NCBI RefSeq assembly: GCF_000002425.4
Contig: NC_037262.1
Coordinates: 2,362,080 to 2,426,079, forward strand
DNA length: 64,000 nt
Source of the DNA: Physcomitrium patens
Taxonomy: Eukaryota > Streptophyta > Bryopsida > Funariales > Funariaceae
Reading direction: 5' to 3'
The stretch's first letter is position 1, and each line of letters begins with the position of its first letter. Of this stretch, positions 36,190 through 48,580 are shown piece after piece. A program made the position numbers and the translations under genes. Below the pieces are notes generated by a model. The model saw only the letters and a program-made list of their open reading frames with translations. It made no database searches and was not told where the DNA came from.

Positions 36190-37915
36190 CCTTAGTTGCT
36201 AAAACTATTTGTTGCATCAATAAGAAGTTTAGAAATAGGTAGGATCACATAATATCTCTTCTAATATTTAAAAGAAACTTTTTTAATCCACCACCTAACT
36301 TCATTTCTATATCATTTTAATTCTTAGAAACAATCTTAGCAAAAACCATCAAATATGTAACTAGAATATATTATTAATATAATAATGCTCTAAACACTTA
36401 GTAGTAGCATACTAATAATCCATGCATTTATCCAACTACTCACAATACAATAAAAACTTACAAGTATGACAAGATCAATGACTCTTAATTAATGATATAG
36501 AATATTGTGCCTAATCATTATAAACATTAATGTCAAAATATAAAATCACAAGGTGAACCAAAAAAAAAAACAAATACCTTAAGTGTTTTAATAGAGCTAT
36601 TCCAATGTAAATTCCATAAGAATTCCAATTCCTCCAAAGGCAACTTCAAGTTAGAGCTTTCAAAAAACAAATATGCTTGTCTTTATAATTTAGAATATTT
36701 CAAGTTGGTATACATGTACACCTATTGTTCACAAAGACAAGCATCCTAAGATGTCAAAACTAAATCATTATCAATTTAATAAATCACAAGATACAACTCC
36801 CTTACAAACTTGAAAGCATTATAATAATCTTGTTCTAAATTACTTTTTGGTCTTAGTTAATATTATGAGACTTCTATATATAATATAAAATTAGCAATGT
36901 TATAACAACACAATGATCTAATGACCTAACTTCACAATACAAGGAAAATAGTTCTATAAAGGCCAAGGAAGGCCTTTATAATAACTATCTTTTTTCCACA
37001 ACATCCACATAGAATAGATAAATTCTTGCAAATTAAATATTCTACAAATACTTCACACTATAGAAGTTATGTTCATTTATAACAAAGCTCAATAAATCAT
37101 AATTGTTAAAGAAAATATATTCTAAGATAATTCATTTAATTTTCTCATATTAATTAAGAATGTGTAATACATTAATTAAGAATATGTAATATATATCATA
37201 CATGAGTAATAAAAATGTATTATACATATAAACTATAACAATCAAAATACTCTAATCTTGAACATACATCTTCACAAATTCCTCATTTCAAATATAGGCT
37301 TGATTTCTCTCCATTACACCTCTAAAATCAATTCAAACAATCAAAAACCATATAATTCTCAAATGATTAAGACTATTTACTCACCATTAGAAAGCTATGC
37401 TTAATAATGGAGGCATTGAAAGTACACAAAGAATAAAAAATAATGGCAAACATGATTACAATTCAAATTAAAGAAAAAAGATATAACCAAGTAAAAACTT
37501 CTAACCAATGACATCCTACACTTCCTAAATCTAAACCTAAATCCCACACTTCTTAAATATAAGCAAGGTTAATATTCTTCAATACTTTCTAATTCCAAAA
37601 ACTAAAAGAATTCCAATCTAAAATCACTCCCAATTTTAATTCCATGCCAACATGTTCATATCCTATTTGATAAAACATCCTAAACAAATCAAGACTTCAA
37701 TGATGATAACAAACACAAATATCATATAATTTAACTCATATAATATGCACCAAGATTACATTATTATTATTATTATTAAACTATTCTTAAAATCATTTTC
37801 TTAAGTAAAAAATTGTTTTCTTATTCTACGCTCCACATCAAAACAATCTCTATGTACATAATTACCATCACTCTATTCCACAACCCACAAAGCTGCATCA
37901 TCGCATATGTTACCT
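36190..37915. other. AT-rich spacer upstream of the PNL pseudogene
   Basis: No supported gene. It probably includes the former promoter of the PNL gene. Composition is AT-rich with short A and TTA tracts (for example TTATTATTATTATTA near 37760). Confidence 0.55.
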
Positions 37916-37916
37916 G

Positions 37917-38141
37917 CTACTGGATATGGGTGTCATAGGAACAGTAAACCATGCAACGCTTGTCCACAACATCCGCCGTGCTTAGCTTCTCTCGCCCGCG
38001 GTTGTCGTTAATTGCTCCTTGAAACTCAACCAAGTGATAGCTATTTTGCATCTGAAATAACACATTAAGCCCACTCATCGTTAAGAGATGATCTCTACAT
38101 GTGCAGTGGTCATCTCCCTCGCTCCTCTGCAACACAAACAA
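37917..38141 (-). other. Possible exon(s) of an unidentified gene
   Basis: On the minus strand a good acceptor, TTATTTCAG, precedes a frame MQNSYHLVEFQGAINDNRGR... of about 43 residues that ends in TAG. Another acceptor-like TTTGTGTTGCAG lies about 95 bases upstream. The composition is more coding-like than the AT-rich flank. I do not recognise the protein and found no convincing upstream exon, so this may be a terminal exon, a relic or chance. Confidence 0.25.
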
Positions 38142-39640
38142 TGACCGCAGAGCTCAATTTCGACTTCCGGAGCAAGACCGTCGTCAACAGCAAACTCGCC
38201 GGCGTCCCGTGACTGAGCCGCAAGTCCCGCGTGAAAAGGGCAATAATGAGGAGGCTTTTCCTATACTAACGAAAATACAGCAGTAATTCCTTCACAGAAT
38301 GGTCGTGAAAGTGGTCATGTTCTGTGACAGAATGGTCGTGCCCTAAATCTTGTCCTTCTTCAACTGCCCCAAGAGCCGCGAAAGCTCTTCAATCACTCTT
38401 TAGCATTTTTGAACCTTCGCCTGCGTCGTGCATCCTCCGCTTCGTTCCTCGATCAACCAGCTCAAGCACCATGGCGGAGCAGGTGCTGTTGGATGTCACA
38501 TAGTTGATTGTCTGAAGAAGTTTTCTTCCTTTGGGAATTTTGGCACTAGAGGTGTGTGATTAGAGATAACTAACTACTTTCTGGAGAAGCACGGAGAGCA
38601 CAGAAGCCTGTTTCACCTGCTCTAGCCAAAGAGAGCAACGTCACAGAATGTGAGGATGCGTGGAAACGAGAAGAGAAGACACACAGCTTTCAGCGAGCGG
38701 GAGGCAGATAGTGAGGGTGAGGCCAGGCCAGGCGAGAAGACATCCACTGCATGGCTGTGAAAACGCGTGGCTGTCGGAGGTGGCAGCCTTCGCGCCAGAA
38801 TTCCAGCGCTGGCTCCTTGCCCGATATATCTGCATGGCATCCGCCCTAGAAGTAGCCGCGTGCACCACGTTGTATACAGCCCTGGAACCGCGTCGAACTA
38901 TAATAAATAAAAGTTGACGTCGTCGCAGAACCAACCACAGAAATCGACACAAATGGTATCCTTGATTGATATCACACGTCGACAACTTGGACTTGGTTCT
39001 AGATGATAATACACCACCACCCCATATGTCCTTCGCATCCCGATTTCTGGATTTCATTCGGAAACAGACAACTCATTCTTTTTACCAATAAGATATCAAA
39101 GATTACCATTTTACTAAGATTTCTTACATTTCTGAGTTAAAGCAGTTTCTTGTAACACTACATTATTTGATCTCATCTTGTAACATGTTTTAATGGTAAC
39201 TCGTACATTTGTTTTTACTAATCGATTTTCCTAACAAACCAATGTTCATATCAGAGCAGCTCTTTGACCCAAATCTTCAAATACTGCACTGAAGAAAATG
39301 CCTTCCACTACTCCACAAAGTACAGAATAAATTTGAGGCTTGCAGATTTATCTACAAGCAACTCAGCACAAGGAACATGATGGGGTGACGGCACAAATTT
39401 CTTGCTCCTCAAACAGGCTAAGAGATGCACAAGTTAGACCGAACAACGATTCAAGTGACTCAAATGGCTATTTCTCAGTATGAAATAGGTGATTTCTTAG
39501 GGCTATTCATGAGATCAAAAAAACTCTAATAGTTGCTGCAGCAGCCATGCTTGGCTTCTCACTATGTTCATCTTCTGTAAGCAATGCGCCACTAGAATGC
39601 AGCAAACTGCTACTTGGAGGAGCTAACATAGACAGCACCT
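38142..39640. other. GC-balanced spacer, no supported gene
   Basis: This stretch contains overlapping open frames on both strands (largest about 138 codons on minus at 38641-39057) without domains or matching splice structure. An ATG in good context at 38471 opens only ten codons. It may hold UTRs of the neighbouring LpxB gene on its right side. Confidence 0.4.
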
Positions 39641-39647
39641 ACTCTGC

Positions 39648-42248
39648 CTAAGTCCGCTGCAGTTCCTGCATCTTGTGGTCTTCAAGGACTTGCCTGTACA
39701 GAAACAAAACTCTTGTTTTGTGTACTCAACCTCAACAATCCAACAGCTACGAGTTCTTTAAGTTATCTAGAAGCACGAGCACTTTGAAAATCAGGAGTGT
39801 AGTTTAGAAACGCATGAATCTAGGCTCCAAGTCCCAGGTTGAGGTAAATTCCACTTACTTCAGAAGAGAAGCGAGTCGCTCAGGGTGCATTCGCCAAAAA
39901 GAGCTTCCGGAACTACGGGTGAATTCAATAAGATGTTAGAAAGCGAGATGTACTCCAACTTTGTGCGTGATTTGATCAGCCACTCCGTAATTGGATTGGC
40001 ACGGTACGCCACCACACTTGGAACCCTTGCTAACAACAATTGCATGCTCGCTGTTCCCGATGTACACAACCCTGCATCGCTTGCCTTGCAAAGAAAGAAA
40101 ATACATTAAAATAAGATTATATTCACACCAGATAAGCTTTGTAAAACAGCAGAAGTTCAAATCAATCTAGACAACCTGTGGAAGCAAAATATGAGGTCCT
40201 CCTAAATCTTGAAACACCAGGTTTAGGGTTCTTAAATGAAACAACACACGAAACATTTACATTTACAATGAACAGCTGCAGCAAGTCATTTATACAAAGG
40301 TCTAAGCCACTACACCGTCGGTTTCACAGACAAAAATATGAAAGGAGAGCTTGAAACTTACAGCAAACGCATCATATTTTTCGAGATCTGAAGCAGCTGG
40401 AACAACTATGGCAGGGATTTCCCATCTGGATACGGATTCTTGTACCATGTTTGTGACAACAGAACTTTGTGCAGTTGGTACGACAGCTTTGATATGCGGA
40501 TAATCTTCAGCTAGACGGTGCATGGCGATTCTGAACAGTGGCAGCATGCGCTTCACTTCTTGAACGCGACTCCCAGGCAACACACTAATAATTTTTGTCC
40601 CTGCAAATGATTAGATCTACTTCAGTGAACACTCGAAATGACTAAACTCAAAATTTCTCCAGAACTGGCAGGCATTTATTTAAGGCCTATTAAGAGAACA
40701 TTGTTGAAAATATAAAGCATACCAGACTGCACACCATGTTTTTCTCGAAAATTGGTCCCAAATCCTTGAATCTCCCAGTTCCTTGGTGCGCTATTCTCTG
40801 CACTCTGCACATGACATTACTCATCCTCAAAATTACTTCGTGAGCTGAAACAAAACAACACAGAAATATGATGTGCAAGAAAAAGAACTAGAAATTAAGG
40901 AGCCTTACTAGAACTAGCAATCGGATGAATTCATGCATGAGGGCTTAGGTACCAGAAGGCCCGTACAGGTACATTCATATAGGGGTCTTCCAGTACAGGT
41001 TGTCCCACAAAAGTTGCTCCCAGTCCATGAGCTTTATACATCGGAGCTTCGAAGGGCAAGATACACAAAAGGTGGTCAACAAATTCTTTCATACTATCCA
41101 ACCTCGCATCACCCATTTTCCATGCCCAGTATGATGGTGCTAAGTAGTGCACCAAGATGGGCGGCTGCTCTGTTTTTTTTCTCGTATATGGCTGCACCAC
41201 AGAAGGCACACGCTGGTCCTCATTAATTTCATGATGCAGAAGAACAGGAATATGAGGAAGAAATTTCTCGTTGTTCGAACATGGAATAAAAAATGATGTA
41301 CAAGTCATGTCTCTTACTATATCAACAGGCACAATGCTTGCAAGCAGTACCAATCTCGAAGTGTCCGAACCCGAAATCATACTATAACCATTACTTGTCA
41401 GGCTGCGAAGCACACGAAACGAGAACCCTTTCGCGTCCACTGTGACAACTACATGCGGCTCGAAATCTACAACTTCTGCAACAGTCTGACGGAGCCGCCG
41501 CTAATCCATGACACAGCACATTCAACATGCATGAAAAGTCGATGAACATGTCGACAAGAAAATTGGTTGCACTAACGGACTAAATCCACAATAGAATATT
41601 AGATACTCTAATGAGCAGCGTCCAAAGATTAGGCTAGAATATTAAGCGAACACCAAACAGCTGCGTCTCAGCTCACATGGTTCGGACCTAATGGAAATCG
41701 ATAAGTGCAGAAGGTGTACCCATATGCGAAACATGTGAGGAAAGAGCTCAGCTGCGCCCATGACAGTGATGTATTCCATCTTGAATACAGAATTCAACCC
41801 CTCTTTCTCCATGTTAGCTCTGCTTGCATAACCAAATCTGCTGTCGAAATGAAAGCATCGAGAAAGACTACGAGAAAGGAAAAAGAAGAAAGAAAGAATA
41901 TCCCTTGTAGGATTCTTGAACATAATATATCTTAACGAAACTGCATGCGAGAAGTATGCATACACCCCGAATGCTAAAGATTCATTACCCGCCTACTCCT
42001 GCAAAACGCAATGGCTTTGGTGACAAGCGGCGCAAGGACCCCATGAGTCGACTTCCAATGACATCTCCAGAAGGCTCCCCTACCACTATAAAAACCCGGA
42101 GCTCTTCGACGCTATCCCCGACATCCGATGCCACATTCGACAAGGGAGATGCAAATCGCGGATACTTCAGACCAACTGCATCTAAGATCCTCCATTCCGC
42201 AGCAACTCCAAGTGACCTCTTCACAAACAGCAACCCCTGCCGCAACAT
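39648..42248 (-). CDS. LPXB: Lipid-A-disaccharide synthase (LpxB), probable one-base frame slip in exon 6
   Basis: Exons in phase: 41989-42248, 41720-41819, about 40973-41500, 40723-40804, 40362-40600, 39859-40084 and 39648-39693. The family signatures are clear: VVGEPSGDVIGSRLM (N-terminal), KGFSFRVLR, HYLAPSYWAWK, ATFVGQPVLEDP, RNWEIQGFGTNFREKHG, ISVLPGSRVQEVKRMLP, LCTSGTASMQL and YISLSNILLNSPVVPEALF. The enzyme joins UDP-diacylglucosamine to lipid X, a late step of lipid A-type synthesis. In plants it is thought to act in mitochondria, and the N-terminus (MLRQGLLFVKRSLG) fits a mitochondrial presequence. Two oddities: an extra ~80 residues sit between RVLRSL and HYLAPSYW, and exon 6 reads into TGA just before its donor. 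In the +1 frame the same DNA reads MHPERLASLL and joins the last exon in phase, which points to a one-base indel in the A5 run at 39896-39900. Confidence 0.85.
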
Positions 42249-42722
42249 GAGGAACCCCCGCTTCCTTCCTATCTCCACGAAAACCCGTCCCCAAAATCAG
42301 CCCTCAACCTACTCGCCCAAATTGCGAAATACTTCACAACCAATCTGTTGCTCAACGATGATTACCCATACATAACGATGATTAAAGGAGTTGAGGTTTA
42401 AAGTCTTTTAGAATTTAAATTTCTATGGGTAAAAATATATTTTGGCAGAGGTATTGATTTATTTGAGATAAAATATGTTGAAATGTTTTGAGAAATTAAA
42501 AATGTAGGAAGTTTGAACAGTATGCACATTAAAACATACTCAGTATCAAGTTCTTAAAGTATGTGCTAATTTGGTTGTTCTTAATGAGCTGTATTTTTTG
42601 TGGATATTTACATACAAGACATTTCACACTCCCCGTGTCTTGTTGTTTTTCTTGTTTTAGTGCTGGTTCTATTATCCATCAGAGGTTTGCTCGTGCTGCA
42701 AGGAGTGGCGAGACCCTCGTCC
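42249..42722. other. Divergent upstream region between LpxB and the SHMT relic
   Basis: A 474-bp spacer separates two head-to-head units. It contains the LpxB 5' flank on the left and AT-rich DNA on the right. No clear TATA box is seen for either side. Confidence 0.4.
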
Positions 42723-45301
42723 ATGGCCACGTCCATAGCTGTACGTCGCCTTGTCACAGCGCAGGGCCTGCAGCTTCGCCGAGCACTGCAGCCTGACCCC
42801 TGCGCTGCCCGCGCCTGTTTCCATCTCGCTAGCAATGGGAGGGGTGTGGTTTTGCTGTGAGTCTTTTGGAGAATTTTGGGTTGTTTTGATGCTCGCGTTG
42901 TACAGATGTTTTGGTTCTTTTTTGGGTGTTTTGTGTGCATGTATTCAACGGAACGTGGGATTTGTGTTGATGTATTGCGTTGGTTTTGTTGTTAATCTTG
43001 TGTGCTTTAGAGCGCTGTTGTTTCCCAGGAGTCAAAGTTTGGTCAAATCTCATGCAACGGTACGCCTTGGCTGTCGTTTCTCTTTTGGAGATGTTTCGGC
43101 TTGTTGTGCCATCATTGCAATTACTGTCGCGACAGCTTGTTTGATTAGGTTTGGTTTGGTTTTCTTTGTTTGTTTTAATGATTTTATGTAGTGAGGAGTG
43201 AGCTGAAATGCTTCCAAAGAGATTGCAGAGACACCTTGCAGCTAGAGATTGTGGAACCTGTTAAATGAGATTCAGAAGGTCTGCAGCCTTGGGCGATGTG
43301 GCGCAAATTTAGAGCGTGAATTTGCATAATGCTGTGGTGTATGGGATTGATTGCACCTGATTATTGAGCTGCAAAAGAGTAGTTGGATTTTTTTCACAGG
43401 AACATGTACTTGTCAGAACAATTTATGGGTAGATCCCAGTAGTTTGCAGTCGTTCTTGGCGCTTGGAATCGTTGGCCGTCTTGAATTGCTACAATTTCAT
43501 CCGTCCTTAAAGCAAGCAATAAAAGTTTGAAAAGATTTTTCTTCTGGGTTGAGCTATAAAGATGCTTTAAATGAATTGGCAAGCTTTAGCATAATTGTTA
43601 CAGTTCACTTGGAGGCGCCTTAGAGAACCTAGCTGTAAGACGCTTGCAATTCAGTAATAATCTAATAGATTTAGCGTTCAGCTGAGTTAGACGAGAGAGG
43701 TTTCTCGCTCATAGGCGCCGTCCTCGATGTGGGTCTCATGACTCGCCGCAGCAAGTTTGTCCTCTCGTCCACAGTTTGAGCAATTTTGATACAATTCGAG
43801 GGTTGGCAATGAAAGAACCAGTAGTTCGACCAATAGAAAATTTTGATGAGAGGACCAACATTCATGTAAGGATTGGCAATAAGTTTCTACATTAATTTTA
43901 CATGAACAACATGAATGTTATCTTTTAATATGCACCGTGGAATATGGATTTCTGTGACGCTTACTTTTGCACCATGCATGCAACAGTGGCCGAAGCAGCT
44001 CAATGTCAATATCGTTTAGGTCGATCCCGAAATTACTGACATCATTGAACACGAGAAAAATCTTCAATGGAAGGTATGATTTCTAGCACTGTTTCCATTA
44101 TGTTTATGTCAGAATATCAAGTGGTGTTTGATGCTTGCATTGCCTTTTTTAGGGCTTGACGATGTTGTATCTTCCTCCACTCGTGTCACGATTGACAGGG
44201 CCTCGAGTTGATCCCATCAGAGAATTTCACGTCTGTTTCAGTTATGCAGGCAGTAGGTTCCGTCATGACCAATAAGTACAGTGAAGGATATCCTGGTGCT
44301 CTCTAGTACGGTGGTAACGAATGCGTCTTCTCCCCTTCTCGTCTTTAATCGATTTTCTTCAACACATCTTCACTGCGACATTGGATGTAATTTTTCCATT
44401 TATTATGTCGTACTGACTTCTCTATACAAATGCAGATTTATTGATAAGGCAGAAAGGTAGTGTCAAAACAGTGCTCCCGCAGCTTTCCTCCTTGACCTAG
44501 ACAAAGGAGTTTGCTTCTTTTATCTGTATTTGAACAAACCTTAAGCTATTAGACTGTGTCTCTGACCTCGAAATTGTTCCTGCCTTATTTAGTGTAGCAT
44601 ACTACACTAATATGAAACATCTGTTGAACAATGAATTTGCAGCCCCTCGCTGGATCACCAGCCAACTTTCAGGTTAACACAGCTCTCTTGAAGCCACATG
44701 AGCGCATAATAGTTTTAAATCTTCCCCATGGTGGTAATATATCTCGTGGGTCCCGGGTGTGACTGCTGACAAAGCTCTTTGCATGCTACTTTTCATTACT
44801 GACTTCACAGCGCCACAGAATTTGTTCAGCTATTTTTGTGCTTGTTAGTAGCTTTAAATTTCTCGAATTGCCATGCATTTACTAATTGGCTCTGGATTTC
44901 ATGGCAACCTACGGATACAAAGAAAACCTTGGCTGTTTCAATTTCCTTTGAGACCATGCCCTGGAGACTAGACGAGTCAACCCGTTACTTTGACTGTGAT
45001 ACGGTAATCGTTGAAGTTTATTGATTGGGGTTTTTGAAAATCGTCTTCATGCAGCTATTTCATCTTCTCAATGGACGTCTTTGTATCCTCTAATTTTTTG
45101 GGGGTTAACTTTTAAATATTAAATGCAGCAATGCTTACTCGTCTTGTTTTCCTCAATCCATGATGAAATTGTGCATCAGTTATTGAAAAAAATAACATTT
45201 ACGTTCAGTTGGAGAAAAATGCATTTCTTTTCAGGCCAAAACTGATAGTAGCTGGTTCTAGTGCCTATGCTCGCCATTACGACTACACTGGTATGAGTAA
45301 G
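42723..45301 (+). pseudogene. SHM: Mitochondrial serine hydroxymethyltransferase pseudogene, truncated, introns retained
   Basis: Exons occur in the right order: a presequence (MATSIAVRRLVTAQGLQLRR, 42723-42856), WPKQLN...VDPEITDIIEHEKNLQWK (43987-44073), [20 protein letters not shown] and [10 protein letters not shown] (44199-~44319), FIDKAER (44436-~44520), [11 protein letters not shown] (44641-44672), [16 protein letters not shown] (~44689-44752), [20 protein letters not shown] (~44893-45002) and [18 protein letters not shown] (~45234-45301). Intron donors and acceptors are mostly still present. The copy stops near the middle of the enzyme; the Lys-PLP region and the C-terminal half are absent. 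In-frame stops lie after NVNIV, after YPGAL and after DKAER. Retained introns show it arose by DNA duplication and not by retroposition. The living enzyme makes serine from glycine in photorespiration. Confidence 0.9.
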
Positions 45302-46135
45302 GTGGGTTTCAATCTCCTCGTTACAATCAATTCTACTGTATTTTTCTCCATCTGCAAACGCCAAGATTAGTGTCACTCACACCGAGATCATGTCACCAAT
45401 ATAACAAACCATAGAGACTGAACATATTGGTGCCAAATTGCCGTTTTGTGTAGCGAATAGATGCCGAGTTTTCTGCAGTGAGAGGGCATGCACCTTCGGC
45501 TTGTTTTCTGCAGTTTGTGGGACTTACTTTGACCACAACTTTCAAAAATTTATCCAGGATTAGTTTCCATTGTTTCATGGACTAAACTCCTAAGGATAGT
45601 ATAAAATGATAAATAGTAAAAGTACTCATTTTGTTGAATCTCATAAGTAAAGCAATGTTTGGGCTTCCAAGGGAACTGCCACATGAGAATGGACGTGGGA
45701 ACTCAAGGATGAAACGGATGAATGATATTTCCCAGAATTCATCAACTTCTGGTTTCCACGTCAGCAAATTCCCGGCGCCAGCTCAGCTTGAAGGGGAAAC
45801 CCCTCGCGGCGCCATGACGAGCACGCGAGTGACGAGCCTGCGCCAGCCGCGACGTCTCCGCTGCCGTATGCGCGGGATCGCCGTCCCGCGATAGAATCCT
45901 CACACGATCGCAGTCCGTAACCTGCAAGAAAACCAATACGAGCTCGGACCGGACTGTTGTGTAGATTCTGTCCCACCTGAGCTGCTCACGCACAAGCCCT
46001 AGACAGGGTTTCCGTGTGCCCTCGGTGCGTCCGTAGCTGGGGTTTTCCTTCTGGTCATCACCACTCTGACTTTTTCGCAATTTCCTCTGTAGATTTGGTG
46101 TTTGAATAAGTGAGCATTGAATTCACGGCGGTGTG
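45302..46135. other. Spacer and 5' leader of the 152-residue membrane protein gene
   Basis: The left part (to about 45740) is unremarkable. From about 45750 to 46135 the DNA is GC-rich, with pyrimidine-rich and CCCTAG-type motifs that resemble a plant leader and core promoter. The overlapping frames seen here on both strands lack any recognisable domain. No further SHMT exon was found. Confidence 0.45.
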
Positions 46136-46445
46136 ATGGGAGACTCCAGTGCCAGGGCGACAGCGCAGCAGCCTGCTGGAGCTGTTCCGTCGGCCCCTTT
46201 GAAGCCGCCGCTGTGGTATCGGTACAGAGCAGGCGTGGGAGCTCTTTTGCTCGTCAATCTCGGGATAGGAGGTTTGTGCTCTCCTGCTGTGTTCTGGTTT
46301 TGTCTTTGAAATTATTCACATTTTTTGCGGAATGGATTCAATGTTCGACTGGATTGCTTATTGGGGGGATAGAACTTGTGGGTTGTTTCGAATTTTTTCT
46401 ACACAGAGATTAGTGAATTCCTGTGTACCTAGTTTTTCTTTTTTC

Positions 46446-46483
<38 letters not shown>

Positions 46484-47399
46484 GTATCTTGGAGTACCGG
46501 GGTTGTGAATTTTTCAGGAGTTGCAGCAGGTATGATTCGTCACGTTTGATATGGTAATGCAGGAATGCGATCTAGCTGCGTCTCAAGTTCATGACTCCTA
46601 GATATCCTATGGACCTGCGAGAGTTGTTAGGGTATCCGGTCTTAGTTCTCTGTAACGTAATACTTGTTTTGACGTTGACCGATTCTAGTTTCGGGAAAGG
46701 TCGAGCTATTTTTCACTTTTCCAAATAGGAGCCATTCATATCGCAATATGCTTTCACTTTCGTCATATACTACTTGTTTTGTGTTCAATGTTTTGAAAGA
46801 AGAATTTTACAGCTGGATGTTCCTGTCACTTTGATCTCTTTTTTATTATATTTAGCAGAATATCCAAATTTTCAAACATTTTTCACGTTTTAATTAGAGG
46901 TGTTTTAGATTTTGGGTCCACTGCTAATACAGAATATATGTGCAGAGTCGAGAAAGTGCGTATGTATGCGGTGTCTTGGTCTCAACCCCGTTCTTTGGAG
47001 TAGATGTCGAGATCTGATTTCATCTGTGGCAATTGAAGTTTCCGATTGTTGAAATGTCTGTGTGTTTGTTGTGCAGGTTATGTCTTGTCTCGTCCGAGGC
47101 CAGTTCTTGATGCTCAGCTGCATAACACAGCAGCTGAGCCTGAGAAAGAGAAAGCCGTCCCTGAGCAGGTACCTGTGGCAGTTGTGGCGTCTGCCGTTGC
47201 AGCTGACGAAGCTCCACAGTGGGCACCACCTTCAAAAGTGCCCATTTCTGAAGACGAGCAGCGGCAGATGCTGCAATGGGTACTTGAAGAGAAGAGGAAA
47301 GTAAAGACTAAGAACAAAGCAGAGAAGACAAGGATTAACGAAGACAAGAAGTTGCTGAAGCAGTATTTGAGATCAAGCCAACTTCCTCCGCTGGTGTAG
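46136..47399 (+). CDS. Small single-pass membrane protein, function unknown
   Basis: Two exons, 46136-46271 and 47077-47399, are joined by an 805-bp GT-AG intron that splits a Gly codon in phase 1. The product is 152 residues. The N-terminus (about 1-33) is Ala/Pro-rich, a hydrophobic helix AGVGALLLVNLGIGGYVL spans about 34-51, then follows an acidic/Ala-rich linker. The C-terminal third is highly charged: EDEQRQMLQWVLEEKRK, then KAEKTRINEDKKLLKQYLR. This EEKRK...EDKxxLKQ pattern recalls a plant family of unknown function; that is memory only. The layout suggests an organelle or ER membrane anchor with a soluble helical tail. A poly-T tract lies in the intron. A probable AATAAA signal follows in the 3' UTR near 47557. 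Confidence 0.8.
46455..46483. repeat. Poly-T tract in intron 1
   Basis: A 29-base T run preceded by a T-rich TTTTC stretch, inside the intron of the 152-residue protein gene. Confidence 0.85.
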
Positions 47400-48236
47400 G
47401 CTTTTCAGAGGACAAACTTGACGAGAGCGGATTTCCTCTTCAATTGGTCGTTTGATATTTCAATGAACCAGCAAACTATGGCATGTCGTTGATGTTTTCA
47501 AAGCTGCAAGTTATGTGAGGAAGGAGAGATTGCTCTAACATGGGAACAGTGGGTTGAATAAAAAAAAGTAATTGATCATGGCATTGTTAGATAATGTATT
47601 GTCTGGAAAACGGTCGTACATATCATTGATTTTTGTAAATATTCATCTTGACGTTGCTTCGACATTGGCTGAAATGTACACATTTGTCAAGTATTTGTGA
47701 ATCAACATTTTTACCATTTTTCGGTGCATCTTACACCAGCTCAAGTAGAAAAATGTGTTCTCATCATCTTTTGCTTTACTGTCTTACTACATTGATGTGC
47801 ATGTGTGAGTAGGGACATGTGTTCACTATGCAAATGATTGTTACATGCCCGTTGATTATTTTGAAGGAAATTGGGAAATATAATTGTCATTTCATCATAA
47901 ATTTTACTACGGCAAGTAATTATAAAAGCATGACTTTGTAGGTTTAATAATTCGCATTTGTGTAGGACTAAAAATTTTTGAAGATTCATTAATTATTCTC
48001 CATTCAAATTTTTGTTTGGATAACAAAGTGGCAGTTTGTGTATATTTTCATTTACCAAGCTGATCTGCATACTACTCGATAGAGCATAGTGATTATGAGA
48101 ATCTTTTTCCAAATTAAATTTGAGCAATGCACAAGTTATCATCAAGTTAAGCCAATAGCTTCAGCTGCGTTATTTTACGATGCTACATTAAAAAGCTATA
48201 TTTGACATGACGCTCACGCGAAAGGAATCAGATAAT
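47400..48236. other. 3' UTR and spacer
   Basis: AATAAA at about 47557, followed by T/G-rich sequence, is a likely polyadenylation region for the upstream gene. The remainder is AT-rich with no supported frame. Confidence 0.45.
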
Positions 48237-48580
48237 CTAGTGATATTTCCCCAGTTGACCGCCAATATCAGAGTACACTTTCATTGCCCGGCGACTATGG
48301 TAAGCCAGCCATGAGCTATGATGGCACCAACATGATACTGATGAAAAAGCCGTGTAGGCAGTACCTGCAAATATCATCACATTCCTTCTCAGACTGTAAC
48401 AAATGACACGGAATTATCAGCTACTACATTTGATAACAAATTATCTTGAGAATATATTGTAACACAATCCTCCAAAGGCTCAGCTGAGTAAGAGGTTCAT
48501 CACAAGTGAGAAAGACATAAATACAAGGCGACTTCAACCTTGCTACCCCATACCTGCAGCACGATGGTGAGGGTACAGGT
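48237..48580 (-). other. Possible last two exons of an unidentified minus-strand gene
   Basis: A terminal-exon-like frame (48237-48364, ending TAG) reads TAYTAFSSVSC then SWLAYHSRRAMKVYSDIGGQ and is preceded by a good acceptor ATATTTGCAG. About 180 bases upstream a donor CTGCAG|GTATGG ends a frame LVNLYPHHRAA, and the two join in phase 1. The frame of the upstream piece closes within about 25 codons, so a further exon would be needed. I do not recognise the protein, and a plus-strand frame overlaps part of it. Confidence 0.3.

Noticed and set aside
38641-39057. A 138-codon minus-strand frame
   Set aside because: Composition reflects local GC content, there is no domain, and the opposite strand is also open. 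It is more likely intergenic or UTR sequence.
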